Positions 33,652-44,745 are shown, counted from the stretch's first letter. The stretch: 64,000 nt of DNA from Sophora flavescens (GCA_030762895.1 CM061070.1:107559554-107623553), one strand, 5' to 3'. The notes: a model not told the origin generated them from the letters alone. Made by a program: numbers and translations.

Positions 33652-35014
33652 GTGATGGCGATACATATGGAATGCATGGTGGGACATAGGTATGAAAACT
33701 TACAAGACAAAATTCTTGGAATCACAGGTAATGTAATATAATGTGAGGCATATCAAACAAACAAACCAACTGTCTAATCCTAATTTGATTTTCTTCATCC
33801 ACCAAGCCAACTCAAACCTCTTTTCTGTTTTACATTTAAAATCTAAATATTAATTAAAGGGGTAAGGACGAAAAGAAGGTTCTGTTCGTGGAGGTCAGGA
33901 TTGTCAAAATGCAGCTTTGAGATGGAAAAGCCAACTCAAATTCATGATGCACATAGGTTCATATATCACATAAGAACAATTTTGTTATTATGAAAAATGG
34001 GAATAATAAAATTTGTGTATAGGATCATAATCGAATGATCAATATTAGAAGATAAATATATGTGAATTTTTAAGTTATTACGTGACCATTAAATACTTCC
34101 AATTTTGATCAATCAAAGTTTGTGGTTCGCATATCCTTATGCTTCCAATCCTTGTTGGTGAGGCTCTGGATTTGCTTCCAATCCTTGTTGGTGAGATGGG
34201 TTGTAAGATAGTGGTTGATAGTCTTTTAGCTAGTAAAAAAAACATTTGAGTTTAGTGTTATCATCTCTAATTTCTAAAAAACAACCTTCGGAGGCCCTGG
34301 GCTGATGGATGAGCGAGGAGGAAGTGGAACACTTATTTACCCAACACCATATGGTTCCAAAAATGTCTACTACCTACTGCTCCAAACCAATGGCAATAAC
34401 AGCAAGCTCCACTCCAAATCTGAACATTCACACCATAACCAACACACACCACCTACTTAGCTGATACATAACGGCTCTACCCAAAACCCACAGTTACACT
34501 GCCCGAATCCAAAATAAACATACAGGCTGACACAGGAATCCACTGACAAAGTTATAAACAATGGGTCGGTACTCATAAAGTCAGAAACATAAATGTAAAA
34601 CCACCTTTGAAATTTTTAAAATTAAGAGAATGAGGTCGGTGCTCATCTACCCAATTACCTTCGAGTCAGGATGGAGGGTCAAAATCTAATTTACATAACT
34701 TATTAAAATAACGATAAAAAATTAACTATATATAAATATAAATTTGATATATGATTAATAACTTAATATAATATAAATTATTCAAATAGATTTATAGTTA
34801 ACTTTGATAAATATCTAAAATTCTCACTTCTTTAATTGTGCGATGATGTTGGAGTAAAAATATCTATTATCAATATAAATGTTATATGTTTTATTAATTT
34901 CTTTTTAATATAAACAATTGTATCTATTCTATGATTCTAAAAAAAATAAAAATAGAAGTGTGTCAAATTATTCCTATTACAATTGACTTTGAGTCAATTA
35001 ATTTTTTATTATGA

Positions 35015-35016
<2 letters not shown>

Positions 35017-35069
<53 letters not shown>
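35017..35069. repeat. (AT)n microsatellite
   Basis: About 53 bp of uninterrupted AT dinucleotide, 164 bp left of the Tat-type element. Confidence 0.95.
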
Positions 35070-35075
<6 letters not shown>

Positions 35076-35232
35076 GAGAACATGAGGGGGCCATGACAAC
35101 CCTACCCCTTCCCCACGCCCAGCTTGGAATCAAACAATGGTAACAGGTTGATGGTTTGAAGATTTTTTTTTGGGGAGGTTTTCGTGGTCAATTTAAAGGG
35201 AAAATAAATAGCAATCACTGTTATATATCTAT

Positions 35233-35829
35233 TGTACTGGCCGAAGAGTGAAACCCGACCACCGAGCTCGAATACCCGGTCCAGTCCGGAAGTTAAAGAT
35301 AATAAGTTAAAGATCACTTAATTAAGGGATAAGATATTAATATTAAATTCTGATATTATCTGAAATAACCTTATCTGGTTAAAAGAGATAATATCCCTTA
35401 AATTAATGAATCACATCTCAAAAGAGATTTAAGAGATAAATCAGATCTCTAAAAGATATTTAAGAGATAAATCGGATCTCTAAGAGATAGGGGAATCCTA
35501 TTATAAAAGGAGGAATACCCATGATAGAGACTTCACTTTCACAAACCCCGGTAACTCTTCCTTAAGCGTATTAGAGGAACTAGCGTCGACCAAGAGACTC
35601 TCAGACAGTCCTTGCTCCCTAGTACTCATCCAATACAAGATTAGGGGATCGAGATCACCGCCCCACCAAGGGTTGAACTTAGAACTACGTCTGGCTTTGA
35701 TTCCCACTGGGATACGTAGGACCGGAATATAAGATTCTGTCAAGCCAAAGTCTAAAACAACCCCCATTGTTCACTCTTGGTATGACGTTCTACGGCGAGA
35801 TTCCGGCAAGTCGGATCTCGGCAGGAACA
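35233..35829 (+). repeat. Tat-type 5' LTR
   Basis: Matches 47643-48239 along its full 597 bp with only substitutions. It ends GGAACA directly before the primer-binding site. Confidence 0.9.
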
Positions 35830-35831
35830 TT

Positions 35832-35849
35832 TGGCGCCCATCGTGGGGC
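35832..35849 (+). promoter_or_regulatory. Primer-binding site of the Tat-type element
   Basis: TGGCGCCCATCGTGGGGC, two bases after the LTR. The leading TGG pairs with a tRNA CCA end; Tat/Ogre elements are usually primed by tRNA-Arg, but I could not check the exact tRNA. Confidence 0.7.
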
Positions 35850-36337
35850 GAGGTAAAACTTTACCCCGACCATCAATCAACGACCATCAGCCACCGTGCT
35901 ACCATAGACACGCTGCAACACTCACTGTCCCGTAAATTCCTATTCCTACCAACACGTTGGGAAATCACTGTCGGCCACGGTACTACCGGCTTTCAAGAAA
36001 GGGTTCGAAGAAGAAAAAAAAAAGAATCAGAAAATCGGGTGCAGCGACTCTGGTTCGTCTCAAACTGCATCCGGCAACCACCACCTCAGACTCAGATCGT
36101 GTTTTCCAGAAGAGTAGACAAGTTCCTTTCTGGCTGCAGAAACAAAAAATAGAGGAGAGGTGGAAAGCGAAAAAGAAAGTGGTATTTTAGGTCCAGATTC
36201 GACCACCATGCACCACCTTGAAAGCTGCTACTACATCTATGGAGGAGCAGTAAAAGAAAGGAAGTCACAGCCACAATCAAGCCAACCTAGGCACTAAAAA
36301 ACCCAGCTCAAAGAAGCCAACAAAAAAAAAGTAAAAA

Positions 36338-36618
36338 ATGGGTGTTGATAAATTGGTAGCAATAATAATACTCATAGGTGCCGTTCTTGGCGCTGTCGTA
36401 CAGGCTCAGCCAGAGGCCAAGTTCAAGTGTTCCGCAGTGGATGCCACGTGTCGCGCCTTGATCGACTATAAGAACCCAAGCGGCACCACCCTGAGCCACA
36501 TCCAAACCCTCTTCAACGTGAAACACCTCCAAGACATCCTCGGCGCAAACAACCTTCCCACCAACACTACAGGCAGCCACGGTGTGGGTCCCAATGAGTC
36601 CATCAAGGTCCCCTTCCC
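36338..36618 (+). pseudogene. LysM-domain GPI-anchored receptor-like gene (LYM/CEBiP type), first exon fragment
   Basis: Full-length relatives are plasma-membrane, GPI-anchored proteins that bind chitin or peptidoglycan fragments through LysM domains in immunity. Here the ATG at 36338 opens a signal peptide (hydrophobic core IIILIGAVLGAVV, likely cleavage after QA, residue 23). It is followed by the first LysM region with FKCSAVDATCRALIDY, TLFNVKHLQDILGANNLP and IKVPFP. The usual next residues are a Cys-x-Cys motif and the second LysM, but at 36617-36620 the sequence switches to an Athila-type LTR; the open frame continues 31 bases into it and stops at 36649. No intron is seen. It lies 508 bp after the Tat-type 5' LTR, inside that element. 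Any product would be a secreted 103-residue protein with one incomplete LysM region. This is a captured, truncated gene copy and not a functional receptor gene. Confidence 0.8.
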
Positions 36619-37780
36619 CGCGATAATATTCTCGCCTCGCAAATCATGAAGACCTGCAAGACAAAGACCATCACGGCTAAGCCGTGATGAAGGTCACGGC
36701 TGTGACAGATTAAGGTTTGAAGTCTCGCCCCGCGAGAGTTTCAAGACCCTGGAAGTCAGAGACCATCACGTCCTAGCCGTGATGAAGGTCACGGCTGTGA
36801 GAGATTGAAGTTTGAAGACTCGCCCCGCGAACACACTCTCGCCTCGCGAGAATCCAAATTGAAAGCGCGCCAAAACTAATGTTCGCCTCGCGAAATATGG
36901 TTCGCCCCGCGAGCGTCCGAGAACCAGAATCCCTATTTATAGGCTGTTTCAGATCAGATTGAAGGGCTTTGGATACTCACTTGTTTTAGATCAGTTTTAG
37001 GACGAATCCTTGTTTCTGGAGCTGCATCTCCCTTCTCTTTTCTTTTCTTATTTTATTATGGAGATTATTGCCGATTGTTCGTTTGTCGTCACGGGCATGA
37101 GGAACTAATCCCCTCGTCTAGGGGATCGATGAAGCCACCCATGGCGGTATAGTGTTCATGTGATGTATCTCCCTCTCCTTTAATTCAATTCTTGTTTTCC
37201 AATTCTGATTTCATTGTGTCGATTATATGCATGCGTGATTGACTAGTTAAACGTGTTGAGGCTGATCGGCGATTCGCATTTTAGAACTTGAATTGGGATC
37301 ATCGATCGAATATTGTATGAGAGTGAGTAGGAGATCGGTGCAACCATATAGGGAACAAGAATTAATAGAGTTTGTTGATTAGGATTATGAGACCTAGTAA
37401 GTAATTAATCCAATCTTCGAATACGTCCTATTGAGCACGACAGTGGATATAGGATAATTTGGGGGTCCCGATTGACATTGTAATTGAACTTAGGGAGGAA
37501 TACATCATCACGTGGGTACTATGCATGATTGGGTAGGTGGATTTGAGACCCTAGATATTTTAATTCCTGATTTTTAATACCTTAGCGTTATTTGATTTGT
37601 TATTTGAATTGCGACTTAATATCTCCCTCTCAACCACTTTCCTCACTTAACCAAACGTATCTGATTTCCCGCGGATTAGTTGAATTGGTAGCCCAATCCC
37701 TGAGTTCGACCTTGGTAAATTACTTACCGTGTTTATTTTATTACTTGCGACGACCCGGTACACTTGCCGGTGACTCACCA
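36619..37780 (+). repeat. Athila-type 5' LTR, first third missing
   Basis: Colinear with 43190-44352. It ends ACTCACCA six bases before the primer site. The lost part corresponds to 42829-43189. Confidence 0.9.
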
Positions 37781-37786
37781 AGTTTT

Positions 37787-37805
37787 TGGCGCCGTTGCCG
37801 GGGAT
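37787..37805 (+). promoter_or_regulatory. Primer-binding site, tRNA-Asp
   Basis: TGGCGCCGTTGCCGGGGAT, complementary to the 3' end of tRNA-Asp(GUC); identical to the site of the minus-strand relative at 4702-4720. Confidence 0.88.
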
Positions 37806-37910
37806 TGGCACAACCAATTTCCCTAATTTTTAGGGAATTTGATTAATTGGTTAAGTTGATTTTATTTTTATTTTTATTTTTATGTTATTTATTTATTTCT
37901 CTCTACTTCT

Positions 37911-39689
37911 TTGATTCTACTTGGTCTTACCGTGTTTTTGTATGCGAGGTACCTTTCACAAGAGGACCTGCTATTTGATTTAGAGATCACCAAGACCGAG
38001 AAGCGCTTAAGGAAGGAAGTCAGAGAAAGAAAAAGGCTTGAAGCGAGTGATCTTGAGAGAATGGAAGAAGAAAATCCTCCCCCTCCCCCTCCTCCTCGTT
38101 ACAAGCCTCTCTTTGAGTATGATCTACCCAACTTGGGTGATTGTGATTCTTCTATCGTGAGGGGCAACCTGAATACAGACTCCTTCAGAGTGGAAGGATG
38201 TGTCACGTTCCAGATCCGTGAGAATCAATTCGATGGGAGTGGCAAACAAGACCCTCATAGACACATAACTCGCTTCCTTGAAGCTTGTGACTTGCAGAAG
38301 ACAAGAGGAGTCTCTCAAGATGAGTTTCGCTTGCGGCTTTTCCCTCTCTCTCTTAGGGATGTCGCTCGCGATTGGGTTGACAGCTTGGACAGAACGAGAT
38401 CGAACTTGGGAGCAAATGGCACAAAAGTTCCTAACCAAATATTTTCCTCCTCGTAAAGCGGCACAAGCAAGAGTAGCCGTTACATCTTTCAAGGCACGAG
38501 AAGATGAAACTTATAACGAAGCTTGGGAGAGGTACAATATGCTCTTGAGAAGATGCCCCTCGGCGTTCTTTGACCCGGTCTCAAGGTTCAACATTTCTTT
38601 AACGGGTTAAAGGGGCGCTATCAGATGAATTGTGATGATGCGCAATGGCGGTTCTTTCTCTTATTTATCGGTGAAGACGGATGGGCATTATTAGAGAAGA
38701 TGTCGTACAATGATTACAACCGTGGTAGGGAAACCTCAAGTGGAGTCAGTTCTGCAACAATGGAAGCCATTCTAGAGCAAGTTAGATCGTTGAAGATACA
38801 AGTTGCGGCTTTGTCAGAGAACAAGAAGGTTAATGTGTGACACGAGGGAATGCCTCAGGGTTGTGATAATTGTAATGGAGATCATGACACTCGGAACTGT
38901 CCGTTCAACTTCTCTCAGGAACATGTGGACTCATGCCACAATTTCTATGACAGTGTACCCCAGAACCACTATCAGAGGAACAAGCAGAATGACAACAAAT
39001 CGAATCGGAATAGGGGCTATATGAGGAGAGACCATCCAGGGTTTCGCTTGGAGTGATGCTAATGGTGGTCTAGCCAGGTCAACAGCATCCTCAACAGAAT
39101 TGGCAACAACCTCCCACGGGGTATGAGGCCAAACATTGGAATCCAAGAACAATAATACTCGAGGAGCTCTTTGGGGCCTAATCAGTTGCAAATAACAGAT
39201 GGTGGAAGGCAGCCTTGGGAATTGGCTTTTGAGAAGATGAATGCGGCAATGGAAAAGATGGTAATCAACACAGAGAAGGTGAATACGACAGTTGACAATT
39301 TAATAACGCATACAGGGGCGACAATTCACAATCTAGAGATGCAGATAGCTCTTCCGCAAAGCAAGCGAATGAGCGTCCCGTGCACTTTCCCAGGTGATAC
39401 CGAGAACAATCCTAAGAACCATTGCAATGCCATAACAATCAGGAGCGGTAAAGTGTTGGGATCTAACAGGGGTGCAACCAGTTCTCAGGAAGACAAGGCC
39501 CCGGAACAACCACATGTTAAGGAAGAGCAACCTGAGAAAGAGAAGTTGGCAAATGACAAGGCACCAGAGCAAGGGGGTAGGCTGAAGCTTGTGGATGAAG
39601 AGTTCCGAAAGAAGAAGTGGGTTGAACCCCAAGACCTCCCGCCCTACATGAAGGTACCGTACCCTGAAAGATTGAAGAAACCTCAATAG
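37911..39689 (+). pseudogene. gag: Athila-type gag (frameshifted)
   Basis: The first frame (37911-38456) gives the proline run, RYKPLFEYDLPNLGD, the FDGSGKQDPHRHITRFLEAC block and LPLSLRDVARDWVD-like text. Near 38380-38400 the frame shifts to one continuing TWEQMAQKFLTKYFPPRKAAQ and RYNMLLRRCPSAFFDP (to 38590). A second shift near 38590 leads to EDGWALLEKMSYNDYNRG (38660-38730). A stop at 38838-38840 precedes the zinc knuckle CDNCNGDHDTRNC, C-X2-C-X3-H-X4-C (38865-38903). The last block (39171-39689) holds LQITDGGRQPWELAFEK and ends KKKWVEPQDLP before TAG at 39687. It cannot give a full capsid protein as it stands. Confidence 0.85.
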
Positions 39690-40181
39690 GATAAGCAGTT
39701 CAACAAATTCCTTGATGTCTTCCGCAAACTTCAGATTAACATTCCATTTGCGGAAGCCTTGGAACAGATGCCATCATATGCCCGGTTTATGAAGGAGCTT
39801 CTCACCAAGAAGCGGAGAATAGTGGATGAGGAAACGGTTTCTTTGACCGAGGAGTGTAGTGCCATTCGTCAAAGAAAACTACCTCCAAAGTTGAAGGATC
39901 CCGGTTCTTTTTCGATACCATGCACCATTGGGGGGATGACTCTAGGGAAGGCATTATGTGATCTAGGGGCAAGCATCAACTTGATGCCCCTCTCTATGAT
40001 GAAGAGGTTGGGTATCAAAGAAGTCAAGGACACACGGATGTCACTCCAACTCGTCGATCGTTCTATAAAATATCCTTATGGAGTGGTCGAAGACTTGTTA
40101 GTGAAGGTGGACAAGCTCATATTTCCGACGGACTTTGTAGTGCTTGATATGGATGAAGACGCCGAGATCCCTCTCATATAG
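39690..40181 (+). pseudogene. pro: Athila-type protease (retropepsin-like)
   Basis: The aspartic protease would cut the polyprotein. After PFAEALEQMPSYARFMKELL-like text (two phrases, 39740-39800) comes GKALCDLGASINLMPLSM (39940-39995), with the Athila version of the catalytic motif, D-L-G-A where most retropepsins have D-S/T-G-A. Then come VDRSIKYPYGVVEDLLVKV and FVVLDMDEDAEIPLI, then TAG (40179-40181) where relatives have LGRPFLAT. The remainder of that block resumes at 40182 in the same frame, so the stop is a point change. Confidence 0.85.
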
Positions 40182-40979
40182 GGTAGGCCCTTCTTGGCCA
40201 CTAGGGGTGCCTTGATAGATGTGCGACACGGGAAGCTCACTCTAAGGGTGCAAGATGAAGAGGTAGTCTTCAATCTCTTTGAAGCAATGAAGCACCCTGC
40301 AGAGAGGTCGGAAGTGTATCGAGTGGATATGGTGGATCCAACTGTCAAGGCAAAGGCAACTAGAGAAGCCCATGGTTCTTCACTTGCTCAAGTGTTGGTA
40401 AAATCCCACGATGATGATAGTGAGAAAAAAGACCCTTTGGGGGATGAGGTCTATCTCGAGTGGTTGAAAGACATGAAAGCCTTACCGAGTTCCCCAAGGG
40501 ATGATTGTGCAAGGGAAGAGCGCAACAACAAGGGCATGGAAAAAGAGGATAAAGCACCAAAGTTGAAAGGTGGCACAACCGTGGTGGTCAATGAAAACAA
40601 CCAGTTGATCCCAAAAGGGACCATCTCGGAGTGGAGAGTATGTGCCGATTATAGAGGGATTTTGGATTTAAATGAGTTGTCCGGGATCCGCAAGCAAGCA
40701 AACCACAAAAAGCGGACTAAGGAAAGGCAGGACACACACATCTTGCCTAGGGAGCTTGAGCCCGGGCAAGCGGTACTTCTTGACAACTCAAGGTTGAAAC
40801 TCTTTCCGGGAAAGCTAAGATCGAGGTGGTCGGGACCATTCAAGGTCCTCCAAGTTTGTCCTCACGGAACAGTAGAGTTAGAAGGGGCCTCTGGTAACTT
40901 CAAGGTGAATGGGCAAATGATAAGGCATGACCATGGGGAATCAGTCCCAAATTACAACCAGTTTCTTCCTCCGGATTAA
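40182..40979 (+). pseudogene. pol: Protease end + RT start fused in frame to integrase C-terminus
   Basis: One open frame (ATG 40194 to TAA 40977-40979) contains, in order: the protease end (RPFLATRGALIDVRHGKLTL), a spacer, the very start of RT (VVVNENNQLIPKG then WRVCADYRG, near 40590-40660), and directly after it the last part of integrase: LNELSGIRKQA, then GQAVLLDNSRLKLFPGKL and RSRWSGPFKVLQVCPHG, an Athila integrase C-terminal signature. The palm and catalytic boxes of RT, RNase H and the integrase catalytic core are gone, a deletion of probably more than 2 kb that happens to keep the frame. The element cannot transpose by itself. Confidence 0.87.
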
Positions 40980-42828
40980 CCCTTAGGGGTGACTTGAGTC
41001 AGGCTCGGGACGTTAAACAAGCGCTACTTGGGAGGCAACCCAAGCTAGGTATCCTTTAATTTTAGTTTCTGTCATTTTCATTGAAAAAAAAAAGTGCCTG
41101 ATTCGCCACGCGAATCCACAGTGGCCGCGCGAGACAGAAGCCCTGAATCTCAGAGGCTTGCTTTCATTTCTGTCTCGCGTCGCGAGGTATACTTTCGCCT
41201 CGCGATTCTGGGCATCATCATCTGTTGGAATTCCAGATTCGCCTCGCGAGATACTACTCGCCTCGCTATTCTGGAAAGTGTAGATAACAATTTTTCCAGA
41301 TTCGCCTCGCGAGTGATCTCTCTCCTCGCGAATCTGCACTTAAGGTTTTAATTTGCAGGAGTTCTTCCAGGATGCTATACAACAGAAAGGAGCCCGTGAG
41401 ACCAATTGGATGAGGAGGCAACCATGGAAACTCGATCAGGGAGCACCCTCTCCTTTCCTCACTCTTGTTTTTGTTTTTGTTTTTGTTTTTGTTTTTTTGT
41501 TTTGTTTTTGTTTGTCACTCTTGAATAATTTGAGAAGATCAAGAGTTTGTGTATGATAGTGTGTCGGCAAGCTTGTTGGATTTTAATTAAATTGAGCATA
41601 GATTGATTGCATGAATTATTTTGACCATTGATGATTTCCCCCTAGGTTCTGAAATTAGAAAAGTTGATCCCTATGTGAAAAATTGAAAATTGAACTTTGA
41701 GAATCTTATTGTGATTACTTGATTTATGATAAGTTTGGGGTGAGGGGGTGCACACACTAGGAAATGTATCTCGGTCAAACAATTTGCAAAAATGTCCAGG
41801 TGAGGATTTGAGCCTCCAACTTTGTTTTTGATTGTGTGAATCACTTTTAAGTTGCACTTTCCTGAATTTGCTTGAATCTCTTCATAGTTTGCATGTTTAT
41901 GTGTTGCATCAAATGATTTAGGCAATTTTCTTTGAAATAACTACTTGGCCTAAAAATAACCATCCCTAATACATGTTCCCTAGTTAGCCACATTGAGCCT
42001 AATTAGCCTATTGTTTCTTGATGACCCTATACTATAAGCAAAAATCTGAAAAACCATGTTAACCCAATCTTAGGATTAGGAGAGCATGGAAGCGTAGCAA
42101 GAGAAGGATTGTGAGAAACTAAGTTTGGGGTGGCTATAAGGTGATGTGTCATTTTGGGGTGAGAAAAAGAAAAAATAAAGGTTGAAAAAAAAATTTGCCA
42201 AAAGAAAAGGGGCAAAACAGAAAAGAAAAAAAAATAGCAAGGAAAAGGCTGTAGTCACCCGAGGCAAAAAGAAAAAAATGGAAAAAGGAATTTGAGTTGA
42301 ATATGTGTCAAATGCTCATGCTCTCTTAGTTCCTAGGGACTTAAGCCTAGTATCCTTGAATATCCTACCTTGAGCCAGCCCCCATTACAACCTTTATAAG
42401 ATCTTCTGATGTTGCATGCATGTTTTCGTGGGAACCATTTTTGAGATGAAAATCAAATTCATGGGAAGTGCTCTTGATATGTGAAATTGAGGGAAAAGTT
42501 GATAGCCTAGACGAATTTGAGCGAATGAGTGAAATTTTACATACCCTTGTGAGGAAGGCAGTTGTTTGAAATTGGTGATCTTCCTTTTGTGTGTGACCCT
42601 GATCCTCAACTTAGATTAATGATTGTATGAATGATAAAGTTCTCAATTGTTTAAAGTAAATGAATGTGGGGATTACGTTAATGTAGGGGGGAAATCATTG
42701 GAGAAAAACTGTTTTGAGTGCATGAAATTTGTGCGAAATCGATTGATTCCCTTAAGCTTGCCAAGTCTTGAGTCGTTTTTGAGTTTTAGCTTGCTTGGGG
42801 ACAAGCAAGGTTTAAGTTTGGGGTGTTT
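40980..42828 (+). other. Noncoding 3' region of the Athila-type element
   Basis: It contains a block of TCGCGA-type palindromes (41098-41335), a GTTTTT simple repeat (41463-41512), several A/G-rich runs (42160-42290), and three copies of AAGTTTGGGGTG (41731, 42121, 42814). No coding sequence is convincing. Many Athila relatives have an envelope-like gene here; I see none. Confidence 0.6.
42814..42828 (+). promoter_or_regulatory. Candidate polypurine-tract region (Athila-type)
   Basis: AAGTTTGGGGTGTTT directly precedes the 3' LTR start TGATAAGCC. Its core AAGTTTGGGGTG occurs twice more upstream. Confidence 0.55.
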
Positions 42829-44352
42829 TGATAAGCCTTTGGCTTATCTAGTTTTATAACTAGATGGACTGTGGTTTTTGTGCAAATTATTCGAGTTCAA
42901 TCTCGTTTTCGCCCAAATTTGGCCTTGTTTTATTCCTAAGTAGACTTTTACTCGTTCTAGGCATTTTTAGTAGTTTTTAGTCTATTTTGAATAGAATTAC
43001 GCTTTTTGTGTCTTTTTATTGTTTCAGGTTAGAACTGAAGCTCCGGGAGTCAAGGAAAGTCAAGAAATAGTGGAAATTGCCATTCTGGAGATGCTCGCCC
43101 CGCGAGTGGATGCTCGCCCCGCGAGTGGATGCTCGCCTCGCGAGTCTGAAGATCAGCTAAGCAGCAACATCATCAATTCTGTCTCGCCCCACGATAATAT
43201 TCTTGCCTCGCGAATCATGAAGACCTGCAAGACAGAGACCATCACGGCTAAGCCGTGATGAAGGTCACGGCTGTGACAGATTAAGGTTTGAAGTCTCGCC
43301 CCGCGAGAGTTTGAAGACCCTGGAAGTCAGAGACCATCACGTCCTAGCCGTGATGAAGGTCACGGCTGTGAGAGATTGAAGTTTGAAGACTCGCCCCGCA
43401 AACACACTCTCGCCTCGCGAGAATCCAAATTGAAAGCGCGCCAAAACTAATGTTCGCCTCGCGAAATATGGTTCGCCCCGCGAGCGTCCGAGAACCAGAA
43501 TCCCTATTTATAGGCTGTTTCAGATCAGATTGAAGGACTTTGGATACTCACTTGTTTTAGATCAGTTTTAGGACAAATCCTTGTTTCTGGAGCTGCGTCT
43601 CCCTTCTCTTTTCTTTTCTTATTTTATTATGGAGATTATTGCCGCTTGTTCGTTTGTCGTCACGGGCATGAGGAACTAATCCCCTCGTCTAGGGGATCGA
43701 TGAAGCCACCCATGGCGGTATAGTGTTCATGTGATGTATCTCCCTCTCCTTTAATTCAATTCTTGTTTTCCAATTCTGATTTCATTGTGTCGATTATATG
43801 CATGCGTGATCGACTAGTTAAACGTGTTGAGGCTGATCGGCGATTCGCGTTTTAGAACTTGAATTGGGATCATCGATCGAATATTGTACGAGAGTGAGTA
43901 GGAGATCGGTGCAACCATATAGGGAACAAGAATTAATAGAGTTTGTTGATTAGGATTATGAGACCTAGTAAGTAATTAATCCAATCTTCGAATACGTCCT
44001 ATTGAGCACGACAGTGGATATAGGAGAATTTGGGGGTCCCGATTGACATTGTAATTGAACTTAGGGAGGAATACATCATCACGTGGGTACTATGCATGAT
44101 TGGGTAGGTGGATTTGAGACCCTAGATATTTTAATTCCTGATTTTTAATACCTTAGCGTTATTTGATTTGTTATTTGAATTACGATCTTAATATCTCCCT
44201 CTCAACCACTTTCCTCACTTAACCAAACGTATCTGATTTCCCGCGGATTAGTTGAATTGGTAGCCCAATCCCTGAGTTCGACCTCGGTAAATTACTTACC
44301 GTGTTTATTTTATTACTTGTGATGACCCGGTACACTTGCCGGTGACTCACCA
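42829..44352 (+). repeat. Athila-type 3' LTR, complete (1524 bp)
   Basis: Starts TGATAAGCCTTTGG and ends ACTCACCA. Its first 362 bp have no counterpart in the truncated 5' LTR. The palindrome block lies at 43090-43480. Confidence 0.9.
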
Positions 44353-44363
44353 TTGACCGTACT

Positions 44364-44745
44364 GACCGAGCTAAAATCGACCGAGCCGCCATCGAAATGC
44401 CGGACCTAAAAAGGCAAGTGCCTAAAGTGGTGACCGAGTTAAAATCGACCGAGCCGCCGTCGAAACGCCGGACCTAAAAAGGCAAGTGCCTAAAGTGGTG
44501 ACCGAGTTAAAATCGACTGAGCCGCCGTCGAAACACCGGACCTAAAGAGGCAAGTGCCTAAAGAGGTGACCGAGCTAAAATCGATCGAGCCGCCGTCGAA
44601 ACGTCGGACCTAAAGAGGCAAGTGCCTAAAGAGGTGACCGAGTTAAAATCGACTGAGCCGCCGTCGAAACGCCGAACCTAAAGAGGCAAGTGCCTAAAGA
44701 GGTGACCGAGCTAAAATCGACCGAGCTGCCGTCGAAACGCCAAGT
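44364..44745 (+). repeat. 68-bp tandem repeats, about 5.6 copies
   Basis: Units start with GACCGAG at 44364, 44432, 44500, 44568, 44636 and 44704, each holding 'taaaatcgac' and 'gaggcaagtgcctaaag'-type text. 'aggcaagtgcct' is itself an inverted repeat. Tandem repeats before the 3' LTR are common in Tat-lineage elements. Confidence 0.93.

Larger units (their letters stand above)
31978..35232. other. AT-rich intergenic stretch
   Basis: No gene found. It contains three degenerate 45-50 bp units of 'gacgaagaagaagatgaacagaagaa'-like text (32700-32810); a possible CACTA-like end at 33013-33029 (complement CACTATAGTAAATTTTG, with subterminal 'gtggcaatt'); two (AT)n tracts; and a 25-bp direct repeat containing 'cttccaatccttgttggtga' at 34141 and 34170. 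The GC-richer part 34270-34680 matches nothing I recognise. Confidence 0.5.
36619..44352 (+). mobile_element. Athila-type gypsy element, 5'-truncated LTR and internal pol deletion
   Basis: Order: truncated 5' LTR (36619-37780), tRNA-Asp primer site, gag, protease, a short RT piece fused to the integrase C-terminus, about 1.85 kb of noncoding sequence, polypurine-like tract, complete 3' LTR (42829-44352). The first about 362 bp of the 5' LTR are missing at the junction with the LysM exon, so no target duplication remains. By eye the shared LTR parts differ at about 17 of 1162 positions plus one 1-bp gap, mostly C/T changes. It is inserted in the Tat-type element, whose 68-bp repeats begin 12 bp after its right end. 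Confidence 0.88.

Noticed and set aside
33519..33725. Protein-coding frame over the (AT)n tract
   Set aside because: It is a run of alternating Tyr/Ile made by the microsatellite.
34270..34680. GC-richer possible exon
   Set aside because: No frame of useful length and no recognised domain on either strand.
36338..36649. Functional LysM protein gene
   Set aside because: It stops in an LTR before the Cys-x-Cys motif and the further LysM domains; the last ten codons are LTR sequence.
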